A DNA stretch of 64,000 nt, taken from positions 1 through 64,000 of the forward strand of contig NZ_BMJV01000001.1 in NCBI RefSeq assembly GCF_014643635.1, in the 5' to 3' direction. Of this stretch, positions 1 through 9,049 are shown in pieces. The notes beneath the pieces were generated by a model. The model was not told where the DNA came from. It worked only from the letters and a program-made list of their open reading frames with translations, and made no database searches. The DNA comes from Salipiger pallidus. Its GTDB lineage: Bacteria; Pseudomonadota; Alphaproteobacteria; Rhodobacterales; Rhodobacteraceae. The position numbers and the translations under genes are program-made. Each line of letters starts with the position of its first letter. The first letter of the stretch is position 1.

Positions 1-200
1 GCGAAGCGTTCCTCGAGGCTGGCGAGATCGGCACCGGTTTCCGAGCGGAAGCTCACCCGCATGAAGAAGTTGCCCGTCTCGAAATCGTCGAACTGGGAGC
101 TGTCGGTCAGGTTGCAGCCCTCATCGGTGAGGAAGCTGGCGATGGCGGCTACGATGCCGCGGGTCGAGGGGCATCTGACGGTCAGGGCAAAAGTGCTCAC
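1..200 (-). CDS. purU: Formyltetrahydrofolate deformylase, N-terminal part (gene continues beyond the window)
   Basis: This enzyme hydrolyses 10-formyl-tetrahydrofolate to formate and tetrahydrofolate, supplying formate for purine synthesis or balancing the one-carbon pool in the cytoplasm. Only the first 66 codons are present. They read as the N-terminal ACT domain of PurU: a beta strand (FALTVRCPSTRGIVAAI) followed by the family-typical stretch DEGCNLTDSSQFDDFETGNF and FFMRVSF. The catalytic formyl-transferase domain lies off the left edge. The start is a GTG at 200 with the ribosome-binding sequence ACAGGAAACC just before it. The gene is divergent from the glycoside phosphorylase gene on its right. 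The family call is firm from these motifs although the gene is incomplete. Confidence 0.85.
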   Translation of the reverse strand, partial: MSTFALTVRCPSTRGIVAAIASFLTDEGCNLTDSSQFDDFETGNFFMRVSFRSETGADLASLEERF

Positions 201-555
201 GGGGCGGTTTCCTGTCTCGAAATCTCGGGTGCGGGCCCATGCGGGCGTGGCGGCAGGGGATGATGTTGCGGGGTGGCGGCCCGGGTCCGGGGCGCTTCAA
301 CAGCGTTTGTGCCCTCAAATCTTCGCGCCCGATGGTGCGGGCGCGACCTTGCAACGCTGCCCTGCGACATGGCGCCTCGCCGCGTCCAAAACCGCCATGG
401 GCCCGCGAACATGGGACAATCCGGGGCCCAAACCCAGCTTTTGCCTTGTGTGGCTGCGGGGATCGGCCTACCCCGATAAGGTGTCACCATTTCCGACGGG
501 ACCGCGCCCACCGGTGGCCCGCAGACCGAACGAAGACGGGGAAGCAGTAGAGTTC
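201..555. other. Divergent intergenic region between purU and the GH13_18 gene
   Basis: These 355 bp must hold the promoters of the two outward-facing genes. An open frame runs through it into the phosphorylase gene from position 61, but its translation here is rich in Arg/Pro/Gly and lacks family resemblance, so I treat it as non-coding. One small inverted repeat (ATCGG, 6-nt loop, CCGAT) lies near 462-477. I see no recognisable operator. Confidence 0.5.
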
Positions 556-2298
556 ATGACCGAAAGTTCCATCAGCGCCAGAGTGTCCCAGCTGCTTCAT
601 TTCCTCTACCCGGAGCTGGACCAGCACATCCTTGCCTCGAAGGTCATCGACGCGTTCTGGCCGGATAACCTGCATCGCCGCCGCAAGCCCCGCAAGCCGG
701 GCAACAATCTTTGGACGCAGAACGACGCGGTTCTCATCACCTATGGCGACAGCCTGATCGACGGGCACCACAAGCCTCTCGACCTCATGCATGACTTCCT
801 GCTCACTCACATGAAGGGCGTGGTCAACGGCGTGCACATTCTGCCGTTCTTTCCCTTCACCTCGGACGACGGGTTCGCCGTCACCGATTACCGCAAGGTG
901 AACCCGCAACTGGGGGAATGGGCGGACATCCAGCGTATCGGATCGGAATTCCACCTGATGTCGGACCTCGTGCTCAACCATGTCAGCAGTCAGGGCGTGT
1001 GGTTTAACGCCTACCTGCAGGGGCAGAAGCCCTATGATGGGTTCTTCTTCGAAGCCTCGCCCGATGATGACGTTTCCATGGTCACCCGGCCGCGCACCAC
1101 GCCGCTTCTGCGCGAGGTCGAGACCGCCATGGGCACCCGACACGTCTGGTGCACCTTCAGCCATGACCAGGTCGATCTTGATTTCCGCAACCCCGAGGTG
1201 CTGCTCGAGATCGTCCGCATCATCCGGCTGCACATCGACATGGGGGTGCGGATCATCCGGCTTGATGCGGTGGCGTTCCTGTGGAAGCAGATCGGCACCA
1301 ACAGCATCCACCTGCCGCAGACCCACGCGGTGATCCAGCTGATGCGCGTTCTGATGGATTACGCCATCGAGACGGTGATCCTGCTGACCGAAACCAACGT
1401 GCCCAAGGCCGAGAACCTCAGTTACTTCGGCAACCGCAACGAAGCGCACGTGGTCTACAATTTCCCGCTGCCGCCGCTGGTGCTGCACGCGATGATGTCC
1501 GGGAACGCGAAGTATCTCATCAACTGGCAGCGTACCATGCCGCCGGCGCCACTGGGGTGTGCCTATCTCAACTTCACCGCCAGCCATGACGGCATCGGCA
1601 TGCGCCCCGCCGAAGGGCTGTTGCCCGCGCCCGAGGTTGGGCAGATCATCGATACCATCCGAGAGATCGGCGGGAAGGTCTCCATGCGGTCGCTGCCTGG
1701 TGGGGGCGAGGCGCCCTACGAGCTCAACTGCACCTATTTCGAGGCCATGGGCCGCACGTTCGAGGGCAGGGACGACCACCATCTCGACCGGTTCCTGTGT
1801 TCCCAGACCATCCCCATGTCGCTTGAGGGCATTCCTGCCTTCTACATCCACTCCATGCTGGGCACCCCCAACGACACCGACGCGGTGGACCGGCGCGGCA
1901 TGAACCGGGCGATCAACCGTCATCGCTGGGATTACGCGGCGCTGAAGGAGCAGTTGGACGATCCACAAAGCGTCCACGCCCGCGTCCTGGCCATGCTGTC
2001 CGAGCGCCTGAAGATCCGCGCGAAACAGCCGGGCTTCCACCCCAATGCCACGCAGTTCACGCTCAACATGGATGAACGGGTCTTCGGCCTTTGGCGGCAG
2101 TCGCTGGATCGGGCGCAGTCGATCTTCACGCTGCACAACGTGAGCGCGGACACGATTGACATCCCCGAGAGTGACTTGAACCTGATCGCGGACGAAACCT
2201 GGGTCGACCTCCTGAGCGGCGAGACCATCGAGGCGGGGCCTGTGACCCTGGCGCCGTACCAGTGCCGCTGGATCACGAACCTGGCCCCGGTCGCCTGA
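556..2298 (+). CDS. GH13 subfamily 18 glycoside phosphorylase (sucrose/glucosylglycerate/glucosylglycerol phosphorylase type)
   Basis: This 580-residue protein belongs to the alpha-amylase clan enzymes that split an alpha-glucoside with phosphate to give glucose 1-phosphate. Visible signatures are the barrel opening NDAVLITYGDSL, GVHILPFFPFTSDDGFAVTDY, the nucleophile Asp in IIRLDAVAF, the acid/base Glu in LLTETNVP, and the transition-state Asp in TASHDG. The loop RPRTTPLL and the roughly 60-residue N-terminal extension resemble the glucosylglycerate-phosphorylase branch (E. coli YcjM type) more than classical sucrose phosphorylases of about 500 residues. The ATG at 556 was chosen because similarity begins there; the in-frame extension back to 61 is non-homologous. 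A glucosylglycerol operon lies 31 kb away, so glucosylglycerol is also a possible substrate. Family certain, substrate open. Confidence 0.88.
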   Translation: MTESSISARVSQLLHFLYPELDQHILASKVIDAFWPDNLHRRRKPRKPGNNLWTQNDAVLITYGDSLIDGHHKPLDLMHDFLLTHMKGVVNGVHILPFFPFTSDDGFAVTDYRKVNPQLGEWADIQRIGSEFHLMSDLVLNHVSSQGVWFNAYLQGQKPYDGFFFEASPDDDVSMVTRPRTTPLLREVETAMGTRHVWCTFSHDQVDLDFRNPEVLLEIVRIIRLHIDMGVRIIRLDAVAFLWKQIGTNSIHLPQTHAVIQLMRVLMDYAIETVILLTETNVPKAENLSYFGNRNEAHVVYNFPLPPLVLHAMMSGNAKYLINWQRTMPPAPLGCAYLNFTASHDGIGMRPAEGLLPAPEVGQIIDTIREIGGKVSMRSLPGGGEAPYELNCTYFEAMGRTFEGRDDHHLDRFLCSQTIPMSLEGIPAFYIHSMLGTPNDTDAVDRRGMNRAINRHRWDYAALKEQLDDPQSVHARVLAMLSERLKIRAKQPGFHPNATQFTLNMDERVFGLWRQSLDRAQSIFTLHNVSADTIDIPESDLNLIADETWVDLLSGETIEAGPVTLAPYQCRWITNLAPVA

Positions 2299-3054
2299 CT
2301 GCAGCAAGGCGCTGAAACGCGACGTGCGCCTTGCGATTGGCGGGCGTCAGGAGAGCGCCGGAGGCCAGCCCTGGGGCCTGTCGCATATACATCAAATGAT
2401 TCGCATTTGATAAACCTATGCGCACGGAGCGCAGGGGCCAATTGCCTGTGTTTGCAGCGATTGGTCACGAACAGGGGACAAGCGTCGCCATATTTTCGAA
2501 TGTGGCGGACAAAAAATCGCGACGACATCACGGTTGCGTGACTGTTTCCAAAAATTGCACATTTCCTCCTTCCGTGTTCAAACCATACATGCGGAACCTT
2601 GCGGGCAAGCCTTGTTTTGTTAGGGCTTATCTGTCAGTGGCAATCTCGCGCTGAGGAAACAATGACCGTCAAATACCCGGCATCTTGGCCGAAATTCCGC
2701 CTCAATTGATCCTTAACGGGCCGGTTTCGGCGGTTTTCCGCGAATTTTATTCTTTGAGGCCCCCTGTCTCAGTCCTATTAATCCTCCAAGCCCGACTGGG
2801 GGTGACGACGACAGGCCACGGGGGCGGTCTTCGAGCGACAAGTGTCCGTGAGGATGCGTGTGAATGCGAAATCGGGCCTTGGCCCTGCCGCTGGTGTTAT
2901 TCTTCGCTGTGCGTGGAATTCGATCATCAGGGTGCGCGAAGTTCACGCAGGCCTTGCAGGCGCGACGTGCATGTAAATCCGGTTGTGCCATGCACAGCCA
3001 AAGTGATCGTAGCCGGGGTGCGCTTCGGTTTGCTGTATTGAGGGTCGAAAAACT
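2299..3054. other. Long intergenic region upstream of the Hint-domain gene
   Basis: These 756 bp are clearly more AT-rich than the flanking genes, especially 2380-2620 and 2680-2790. Short open frames exist on both strands but none has a convincing ribosome-binding site, codon pattern or recognisable domain. The region holds a perfect 7-bp inverted repeat at 2391-2411 (listed separately) and presumably the promoter and leader of the gene at 3055. Confidence 0.5.
2391..2411. promoter_or_regulatory. Dyad-symmetric site, possible operator
   Basis: ATCAAAT and ATTTGAT are perfect inverted arms separated by 7 nt (GATTCGC) in an AT-rich setting about 90 bp after the phosphorylase stop codon. The geometry suits a dimeric DNA-binding protein. 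It does not match the FNR consensus, because the TTGAT elements face outward. The cognate regulator is unknown. Confidence 0.3.
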
Positions 3055-5466
3055 ATGGCTGATCTTACATTGGATTGGAGCGCTCTGGGCGCTTACGGTG
3101 TAAACCTTACCAACACTGCGCCCGGCGATGTGACCACCTCCGTGGAGACCGGCGGCGTCGCGGTCGACATCACATTCACCGGTCAGGACGACGAGGCGCA
3201 GGCCTTTACCGTGAACTTCGACGCTTACGTGCCCGAAGGTTCCGACGTGGATCCTGCCTCGCACCTAAAGCTGTTCGGAGCCGGCGGTGACAGCGACGAC
3301 GGGGTCAGCCCGACATCGACCACAACCCTGAACTTCCGCGCCACCAACGATGTCTATGGCGACGAAGTGCAGAACGTGTCGTTCATCCTCAATGACGTGG
3401 ATGGGGGCGACCGCAGCGACCTCGGGGACCTGGAAGAATACGCCGACGCGACCGGTGGCAGCTTTGCCGATCTGGTGACCATCAACGCCTATGACGCCGA
3501 TGGCAACCCGGTGGATGTGACCATCACTCCGCTGGGCACGACCACGTCCGTGGACGGCCAGACCGCATCCGGTGACACGATCACCGCCTTCGCGGATCAG
3601 AACGGCACACTTCAAGTCAGCATCGCCGGCCCGGTTGCCAGCGTCGAGGTGGTTTACGCCAACGGCGGCACCTCCACTCAGGGGACGCTGATCTCGGACA
3701 TCGATTTCTCGACCACGGATGCCGACGGCGGCGATGGTATCCCGGTCGCGGTGGATGACAGCGCCACCACCCCCGAGGACGTGGCCATTACGGTGGATGT
3801 GCTGGAAAACGACAGCGATCCGGATGGCCAGGCGCTGACCGTGACATCTGCGACCTCCACGAACGGCACTGTCGTGGTGAACGAGAACAACACGATCACC
3901 TTCACTCCCGATGCGGATTACAACGGTCCGGCCGAGGTGGTCTACACGATCGAGGATCCTGACGGGAACACCGCCACCGGCACGGTCGACATCGTCGTTG
4001 AGCCTGTGAACGACGCGCCCGTGGCCCTGGATGACGACGTCGACACCGACGTGGACACCCCTGTCACCTTTGACCCCACCGAGAACGACACCGACGTCGA
4101 CGGCGACGATCTGACCGTGATCAGCGTGACCGATCCGGACAACGGAACCGCCGTGATCAACGAAGACGGCACGGTGACCTACACCCCTGACGACGGTTAC
4201 ACCGGCGACGATACCATCACCTACGTGGTCGATGACGGCAATGGCGGCACCGACGAGGGTACCATCACTGTGACCACCGGCGACGACACCGGGGCAGGCG
4301 GCAATACCCCGCCCGTGGCTGTTGATGACGAATATACCACCGGCATCGATACCGCTCTGACTGTCGATCCGACCGAGAACGACAGCGACGCCGACGGTGA
4401 TCCGCTTACGGTCGGAAGCATCGGCGAGGCTGAATTCGGCACCGCGGTTCTCAATGAGGACGGCACCGTCACTTACACGCCCGACGCGGGCTTCACTGGC
4501 ACGGACGCGGTGACCTACACCGTCGACGACGGCAATGGCGGGACCGCCGAAGGCACCATGTTCGTCACCGTCGACGACGGCACCCTTCCGCCCGGGCCGC
4601 CGCTCGACAATACGGCACCGCTCGCCGTGGACGATCTCTATTCCACCTCCGGCACCTCGCCCGCCACCTTCGATCCGACCCTGAACGACAGCGATCCAGA
4701 GGGCGACCCGCTGACCATCACCGCCATCGGCGAGGCGCCCAACGGCACCGCGACGCTGAACCCTGATGGGACCGTCACCTTCGTCGCGGACGAGGGCTTC
4801 ACCGGCTACGACAGCTTTGGCTACACCGTGAGCGATGGCAACGGCGGTGAATCCAGCGCCTACATCACGGTCGAGGTGCTGCCCTGCTTCACCCCCGGAA
4901 CGCTGATCGCGACGCCTCAAGGCGAGCGCATGGTCGAGGACCTCGAGGTCGGTGACCGGGTCATCACCCGCGATAACGGCATCCAGGAGATCCGTTGGAT
5001 CGGCCGCCGTGACCTCACCGGCCACGAACTGGCGCGCAAGCCGCAGCTGCGCCCGGTGCTGATCCAGCAAGGTGCGCTTGGCAAGAACCTGCCCGAGCAT
5101 GACCTGCTCGTGTCGCCCAACCACCGCGTTCTGGTCGCCAACGACAAGACCGCGCTTTACTTCGAGGAACGCGAAGTGCTGGCAGCCGCCAAGCATCTTA
5201 CCGGGCTCGAGGGCGTGGATGAGGTCGACACCCTTGGCGTGAGCTACATCCACATGATGTTCGACAACCACGAGGTGGTCCTGTCCAACGGCGCATGGAC
5301 GGAAAGCTTCCAGCCGGGCGATCTGTCCCTCCGCGGCATCGGTGATGAGCAGCGTCAGGAAATCTTTGAGCTGTTCCCTGAGCTGGAGCATGCCGAGGGC
5401 ATCGAAGCCTATGGCGCGGCCCGCCGGTCGCTCAAGAAGCACGAGGCGGCGCTGCTCACCAGCTGA
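3055..5466 (+). CDS. Ig-like/cadherin-type repeat protein with C-terminal Hint domain
   Basis: This 803-residue acidic protein is probably exported or surface-associated. Residues 1-225 are a beta-rich N-terminal domain. Four tandem Ig-like repeats follow (roughly 230-320, 321-412, 420-512, 522-608), each opening with a P-A/V-AVDD motif, carrying ENDSDxDGDPLT and GTAVLNEDGTVTYTPDxGFTG, and ending in a VDDGNGG segment. These Asp-rich motifs suggest calcium binding. From Cys611 a Hint_2 domain runs to about 770 (CFTPGTLIATPQGERMVEDL, then SPNHRVLV and HMMFDNHEVV). Hint domains can self-process at their first Cys, so Cys611 may be a cleavage point. There is no classical Sec signal and no type I secretion genes nearby. 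Substrate and partner are unknown. The start is supported by AGGGTCG about 10 nt upstream. Confidence 0.85.
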   Translation: MADLTLDWSALGAYGVNLTNTAPGDVTTSVETGGVAVDITFTGQDDEAQAFTVNFDAYVPEGSDVDPASHLKLFGAGGDSDDGVSPTSTTTLNFRATNDVYGDEVQNVSFILNDVDGGDRSDLGDLEEYADATGGSFADLVTINAYDADGNPVDVTITPLGTTTSVDGQTASGDTITAFADQNGTLQVSIAGPVASVEVVYANGGTSTQGTLISDIDFSTTDADGGDGIPVAVDDSATTPEDVAITVDVLENDSDPDGQALTVTSATSTNGTVVVNENNTITFTPDADYNGPAEVVYTIEDPDGNTATGTVDIVVEPVNDAPVALDDDVDTDVDTPVTFDPTENDTDVDGDDLTVISVTDPDNGTAVINEDGTVTYTPDDGYTGDDTITYVVDDGNGGTDEGTITVTTGDDTGAGGNTPPVAVDDEYTTGIDTALTVDPTENDSDADGDPLTVGSIGEAEFGTAVLNEDGTVTYTPDAGFTGTDAVTYTVDDGNGGTAEGTMFVTVDDGTLPPGPPLDNTAPLAVDDLYSTSGTSPATFDPTLNDSDPEGDPLTITAIGEAPNGTATLNPDGTVTFVADEGFTGYDSFGYTVSDGNGGESSAYITVEVLPCFTPGTLIATPQGERMVEDLEVGDRVITRDNGIQEIRWIGRRDLTGHELARKPQLRPVLIQQGALGKNLPEHDLLVSPNHRVLVANDKTALYFEEREVLAAAKHLTGLEGVDEVDTLGVSYIHMMFDNHEVVLSNGAWTESFQPGDLSLRGIGDEQRQEIFELFPELEHAEGIEAYGAARRSLKKHEAALLTS

Positions 5467-5535
5467 GCCGCCGCGCGGGATCAGAGCACCGGGATCACTT
5501 CGGTGCGCTGCGTCCCGGTGTTGCGGGAACGAATA

Positions 5536-5567
5536 AAAAACGGGGCGGCCCAGGCCGCCCCGTTTTT
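5536..5567. terminator. Bidirectional intrinsic terminator
   Basis: A 15-bp stem (AAAAACGGGGCGGCC with its complement) flanked by A- and T-runs lies between the convergent Hint-protein gene and trpE, and can stop transcription from both sides. Confidence 0.9.
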
Positions 5568-5635
5568 CGTCCAGGATCATCAGTCAGACGCAGACTTTCG
5601 GTCTTGCAACGGCGTGTGGCCCGCCCACACCGTGA

Positions 5636-7150
5636 TCAGGCGTTACCGGACCCCGTGAAGCGCGACGCATCCGCCGCGGCGCGCCGGATGGCGTTCGACT
5701 TGTGGACCGTCTCCATGTACTCGGCCTCGGGGTCGCTGTCATAGACCACGCCGCCGCCCGCCTGAATGTAGAGCTTTTCATCCTGCACGATTGCGGTTCG
5801 CAGGGCGATGCACATGTCCATGTCTCCGCCCGCACTGAAGTAGCCCACGCCGCCGCCGTAGACACCGCGCTTTTCCGGCTCGAGCTCGTCGATGATCTCC
5901 ATGGCGCGGACCTTCGGCGCACCCGACACCGTGCCCGCGGGCATCCCGGCAAAGAAAGCGGACAGCGCGTCCTGATCTTCGGCCAGCTCGCCCACGACGT
6001 TGGACACGATGTGCATCACATGGCTGTAGCGCTCGATGATGAACTTCTCGGTGGGGCGCACGGTGCCGATCTTGGACACCTTGCCGGTGTCGTTGCGCCC
6101 TAGGTCAAGCAGCATGAGATGTTCCGCAAGTTCCTTCTTGTCGGCGAGCAGGTCTGCCTCGAGCGCGCGATCCTCTTCCGGCGTCGCGCCGCGGGGACGG
6201 GTACCGGCGATGGGACGAATGGTCACCTCGCGCCCGAAGACCCGCACGAGGATCTCCGGGGAGGCGCCGATCACCTGGAAGCCGCCGAAGTTGAAATAGA
6301 ACATGAAGGGCGACGGGTTGGTCCGCCGCAGGCTGCGATAGAGTGAAAACGGCGGATGCCGGAATTCCTGCGTCCAGCGCTGCGCCGGCACCACCTGAAA
6401 GATGTCGCCCTTGCGGATGTAATCCTTGGCGGTCTCGACGGCAGCCATGTAGCTTTCGCGGGTGAAGTTCGACACCGGCGGCGCGGCCTCGTGCGCCTCG
6501 CCAAGGTCGCGGCTGGCCTGCGGCATGGCGCGCTCCAGATCGCGCACGGCGTCCATGACGCGCTCGGCGGCGCGGGCATAGGCGGCCTTGGCCGAGACAC
6601 CCGGCGTGACCCATGCGGGGGCAACCACGGTCACCTCGCCCTTGACCCCGTCCAGCACCGTGACCACCGACGGACGCAGCATCAGCGCGTCGGGCAGGCC
6701 AAGTGGATCGGGGTTCACGTTCGGCAGGTGTTCCACCAGCCGGATCATGTCATAGCCAAGATAGCCGAAAAGCCCCGCCGCCGATTGCGGCAGATCCTCG
6801 GGCAATTCGATGCGCGAGGCGTCGATGAGCTGGCGCAGAGAGGTCAGCGGATCCGCCTTGCACGGTTCGAACGCATCAGGATCGAAGCGGGCCTCGCGAT
6901 TGATCGAGGCGGCACCGTCATGGCATTTCCACACGGTGTCGGGCTTCATGCCGATGATGGAGTAGCGCCCACGCACCTCGCCGCCGGTCACCGATTCCAG
7001 CATGAAGGCGTCCTTCTGGGCGCCGGTCAGCTTCAGCATCAGCGACACCGGGGTGTCGAGGTCGGCGGCCAGGCGGGCATAGACCACCTGGTTCTGCCCG
7101 TCCTGATAGGCCTTTGCGAACTGATCGAATTCGGGAATGAGCGTTGCCAT
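5636..7150 (-). CDS. trpE: Anthranilate synthase component I
   Basis: The 504-residue protein converts chorismate to anthranilate with ammonia from the glutaminase subunit TrpG, the first committed step of tryptophan synthesis. The N-terminal regulatory domain (about 25-165) carries an MLES variant of the LLES tryptophan-feedback motif. The chorismate-binding domain (about 225-485) has IAGTRPRGAT, LLDLGRNDTGKV, GTVSGAPKVRAMEIIDE and the terminal QAGGGVVYDSDPEAEYMET. It is the last gene of a minus-strand run, 6 nt after ppiD. No trpG or trpD follows, so the partner subunit is encoded elsewhere. Full length for the family; the identification is secure. Confidence 0.97.
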   Translation of the reverse strand: MATLIPEFDQFAKAYQDGQNQVVYARLAADLDTPVSLMLKLTGAQKDAFMLESVTGGEVRGRYSIIGMKPDTVWKCHDGAASINREARFDPDAFEPCKADPLTSLRQLIDASRIELPEDLPQSAAGLFGYLGYDMIRLVEHLPNVNPDPLGLPDALMLRPSVVTVLDGVKGEVTVVAPAWVTPGVSAKAAYARAAERVMDAVRDLERAMPQASRDLGEAHEAAPPVSNFTRESYMAAVETAKDYIRKGDIFQVVPAQRWTQEFRHPPFSLYRSLRRTNPSPFMFYFNFGGFQVIGASPEILVRVFGREVTIRPIAGTRPRGATPEEDRALEADLLADKKELAEHLMLLDLGRNDTGKVSKIGTVRPTEKFIIERYSHVMHIVSNVVGELAEDQDALSAFFAGMPAGTVSGAPKVRAMEIIDELEPEKRGVYGGGVGYFSAGGDMDMCIALRTAIVQDEKLYIQAGGGVVYDSDPEAEYMETVHKSNAIRRAAADASRFTGSGNA

Positions 7151-7156
7151 GGGGCC

Positions 7157-9004
7157 TTACCGGATGTTGGTGAGCACGGCGTTCACCGCCGACTGATCGA
7201 CGGTCACGCCCGCCCGTGTCTGGATGTCCGAGGCAAGCATGCCGTAGAGATCCTGGTTCACGCTGCTCGCGGCGCTGTCACGCAGCTGGTCCACGAGACC
7301 GGCAAGTTGTTCGTCCCCGAGATCTGCCTCGGTGATCTCGTCAAGGCGCACCACGAGGGCACCACCGTCGCCGGGGATGGACCGGGCCTGGCCGGGTTCG
7401 AGGTCGAAGGCCGCTTCAAGCACCGCTGCAGGCACCCCGTCGATCTGGGCGTTGCGGGTCAGGCCCGCTTCCTCGATGGGCTCGAGGCCGAGCTCCACGA
7501 AGGTCTGACCGCCAGCCAGCTGCTCGGCGATGCTGTTACCTTGTGCGACGAGGGCGTCGGTGATCTGCTGCTGTTCCCACAGGGTGCGGACCTCGTCCTC
7601 GACAGCGTCGAAGGGCTCGGGCGCAGGGCCGCGCAGCTCGTCGAGGCGCAGGGCAAAGATGCCGCCGTCGCCAAGGTCCTCGACCGTGGGATAGTCTCCT
7701 TCGGCAACCGCCGCAGCGGCAGAGCGGAAGCTCTCGTAGGCGGCGATGTCTTCGTCCGAGGTGTCGGTCCAGTCGATCTGGCCAAGCTGCATCTCGGTGT
7801 CCTGTGCGAGTTCCTCGAGGGTCGCACCACCCGCAAGCTCGTCGTCCACGTCCATGGTCATGTCGGCGATGACGCGGCGGGCGCGGTCCAGGACAAGGCT
7901 GTCGCGCAGGTCGCCCTCGGCCTCTTCAAAGCTGGTGATCTGCTCGGCAAGCACGCCGTTGACCCGGTAGAGCGCCGGCCCGAGGGGCGAGGGCGCAGGG
8001 CCGACAACATCGTCGACCTCGGCTGCAAAGACCGCCTCGCCGGCGTCGCCGAGCGCACCCTGATCCACATCGCCCATGTCGGTGTCCATCAGTTGCAGGC
8101 CGCGTTCCTCGACGATAGTTTCGAAATCGGCCTCGCCCGAGGCGATGCGGTCGGCGGCGGACTGTGCGGTTTCCTCGTTCGAGAAGATCAGCCGTTCCAC
8201 GAGGCGGCGTTCGGGCAGGTTAAATTCCCCGCGGCGTTCCTCGTAGGCGGCGCGCAGGGCATCCTCGGACACCTCGACGGTGTCGACGATCATGTCCGGC
8301 GTGATCCAGGCGTAGGTGATCGCCTTGGTCTCGGGCAGGGTGAAGGCGTCCTGGTTGGACTCGTAGGTCGCCTGCAGATCCTCGTCCGAAGGCTCGCCGA
8401 TCTCGGTGGTGAGCGCGTCAGGGCCGATTTCCGCGAAGGTAAAGCTGCGCTCTTCGGCAACGTAGCTGACCAGCGTGTCCATGTAGGTATCGGGCAGGGT
8501 GGTGCCCGCAAGGACGGCGGCCTGTAGCAGCGACCGGGCGCTGTCGCGGCGCACGCTCTCTTCGAACTCCGCCTCGTCCAGCCCGGCGTTCTGCAGCGCG
8601 TAGGAATAGGCGGTGCGGTCGAAGCTGCCGTCCGAGCCCTGGAAGGCCTGGATGTCGCGCAGTTCCGCCGCGACCCGTTCGTCGCCCACCGAAAGCCCGA
8701 GGCGCGCGGTCTCGTCATCGAGCGCGGCGTTGGTCACCACCTGCGCCAGCACCTGGTCGGTGAGACCGAACTGGCGGGCCTGCTCCAACGTCATGGGCTG
8801 ACCGCTCTGGGCCTCGAAGGCGCGCATTTCAGACTGCAGTGCGCGGGCGTAGTCGTTGGCGGTGATGCGGGTGTCGCCCACATGGCCAAGCTCCGTCACG
8901 CCGCCGGAGAAATTGACGGTGCCGAAGGCCCCGAAGCCGAGGAAAGAGGCGATGAGAACGCCCCAGACCAGGTATTTGGTGATGCCGTTCTTGCCCCGGG
9001 CCAT
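7157..9004 (-). CDS. ppiD: PpiD-like periplasmic folding chaperone / peptidylprolyl isomerase
   Basis: This 615-residue protein has one N-terminal membrane anchor (YLVWGVLIASFLGFGAFGTV, about 10-30) with the rest periplasmic. Residues about 35-180 form a SurA-N-type chaperone region. A parvulin-like rotamase region lies around 240-350, with degenerate rotamase motifs, and the C-terminal part is helical. Members of the family help newly secreted and outer-membrane proteins fold at the Sec translocon exit. The order ppiD-trpE with a 6-nt gap implies cotranscription, an arrangement that recurs in Rhodobacterales. The rotamase domain may be catalytically weak; chaperone activity is the safer assignment. 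Confidence 0.88.
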   Translation of the reverse strand: MARGKNGITKYLVWGVLIASFLGFGAFGTVNFSGGVTELGHVGDTRITANDYARALQSEMRAFEAQSGQPMTLEQARQFGLTDQVLAQVVTNAALDDETARLGLSVGDERVAAELRDIQAFQGSDGSFDRTAYSYALQNAGLDEAEFEESVRRDSARSLLQAAVLAGTTLPDTYMDTLVSYVAEERSFTFAEIGPDALTTEIGEPSDEDLQATYESNQDAFTLPETKAITYAWITPDMIVDTVEVSEDALRAAYEERRGEFNLPERRLVERLIFSNEETAQSAADRIASGEADFETIVEERGLQLMDTDMGDVDQGALGDAGEAVFAAEVDDVVGPAPSPLGPALYRVNGVLAEQITSFEEAEGDLRDSLVLDRARRVIADMTMDVDDELAGGATLEELAQDTEMQLGQIDWTDTSDEDIAAYESFRSAAAAVAEGDYPTVEDLGDGGIFALRLDELRGPAPEPFDAVEDEVRTLWEQQQITDALVAQGNSIAEQLAGGQTFVELGLEPIEEAGLTRNAQIDGVPAAVLEAAFDLEPGQARSIPGDGGALVVRLDEITEADLGDEQLAGLVDQLRDSAASSVNQDLYGMLASDIQTRAGVTVDQSAVNAVLTNIR

Positions 9005-9049
9005 GGCCGCCTCTTTCTGTGTCTGACTTCAGTCTCTTGGCGCCCGTGT

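Noticed and set aside
484-2307. A 607-codon antisense frame opposite the GH13_18 gene
   Set aside because: Low-complexity translation and no start signals; the plus-strand frame has all catalytic motifs.
3265-5580. A 771-codon open frame antisense to the Hint-protein gene
   Set aside because: It arises from the strongly repetitive, GC-rich plus-strand coding sequence. It runs through the terminator and has no ribosome-binding site or recognisable domain.
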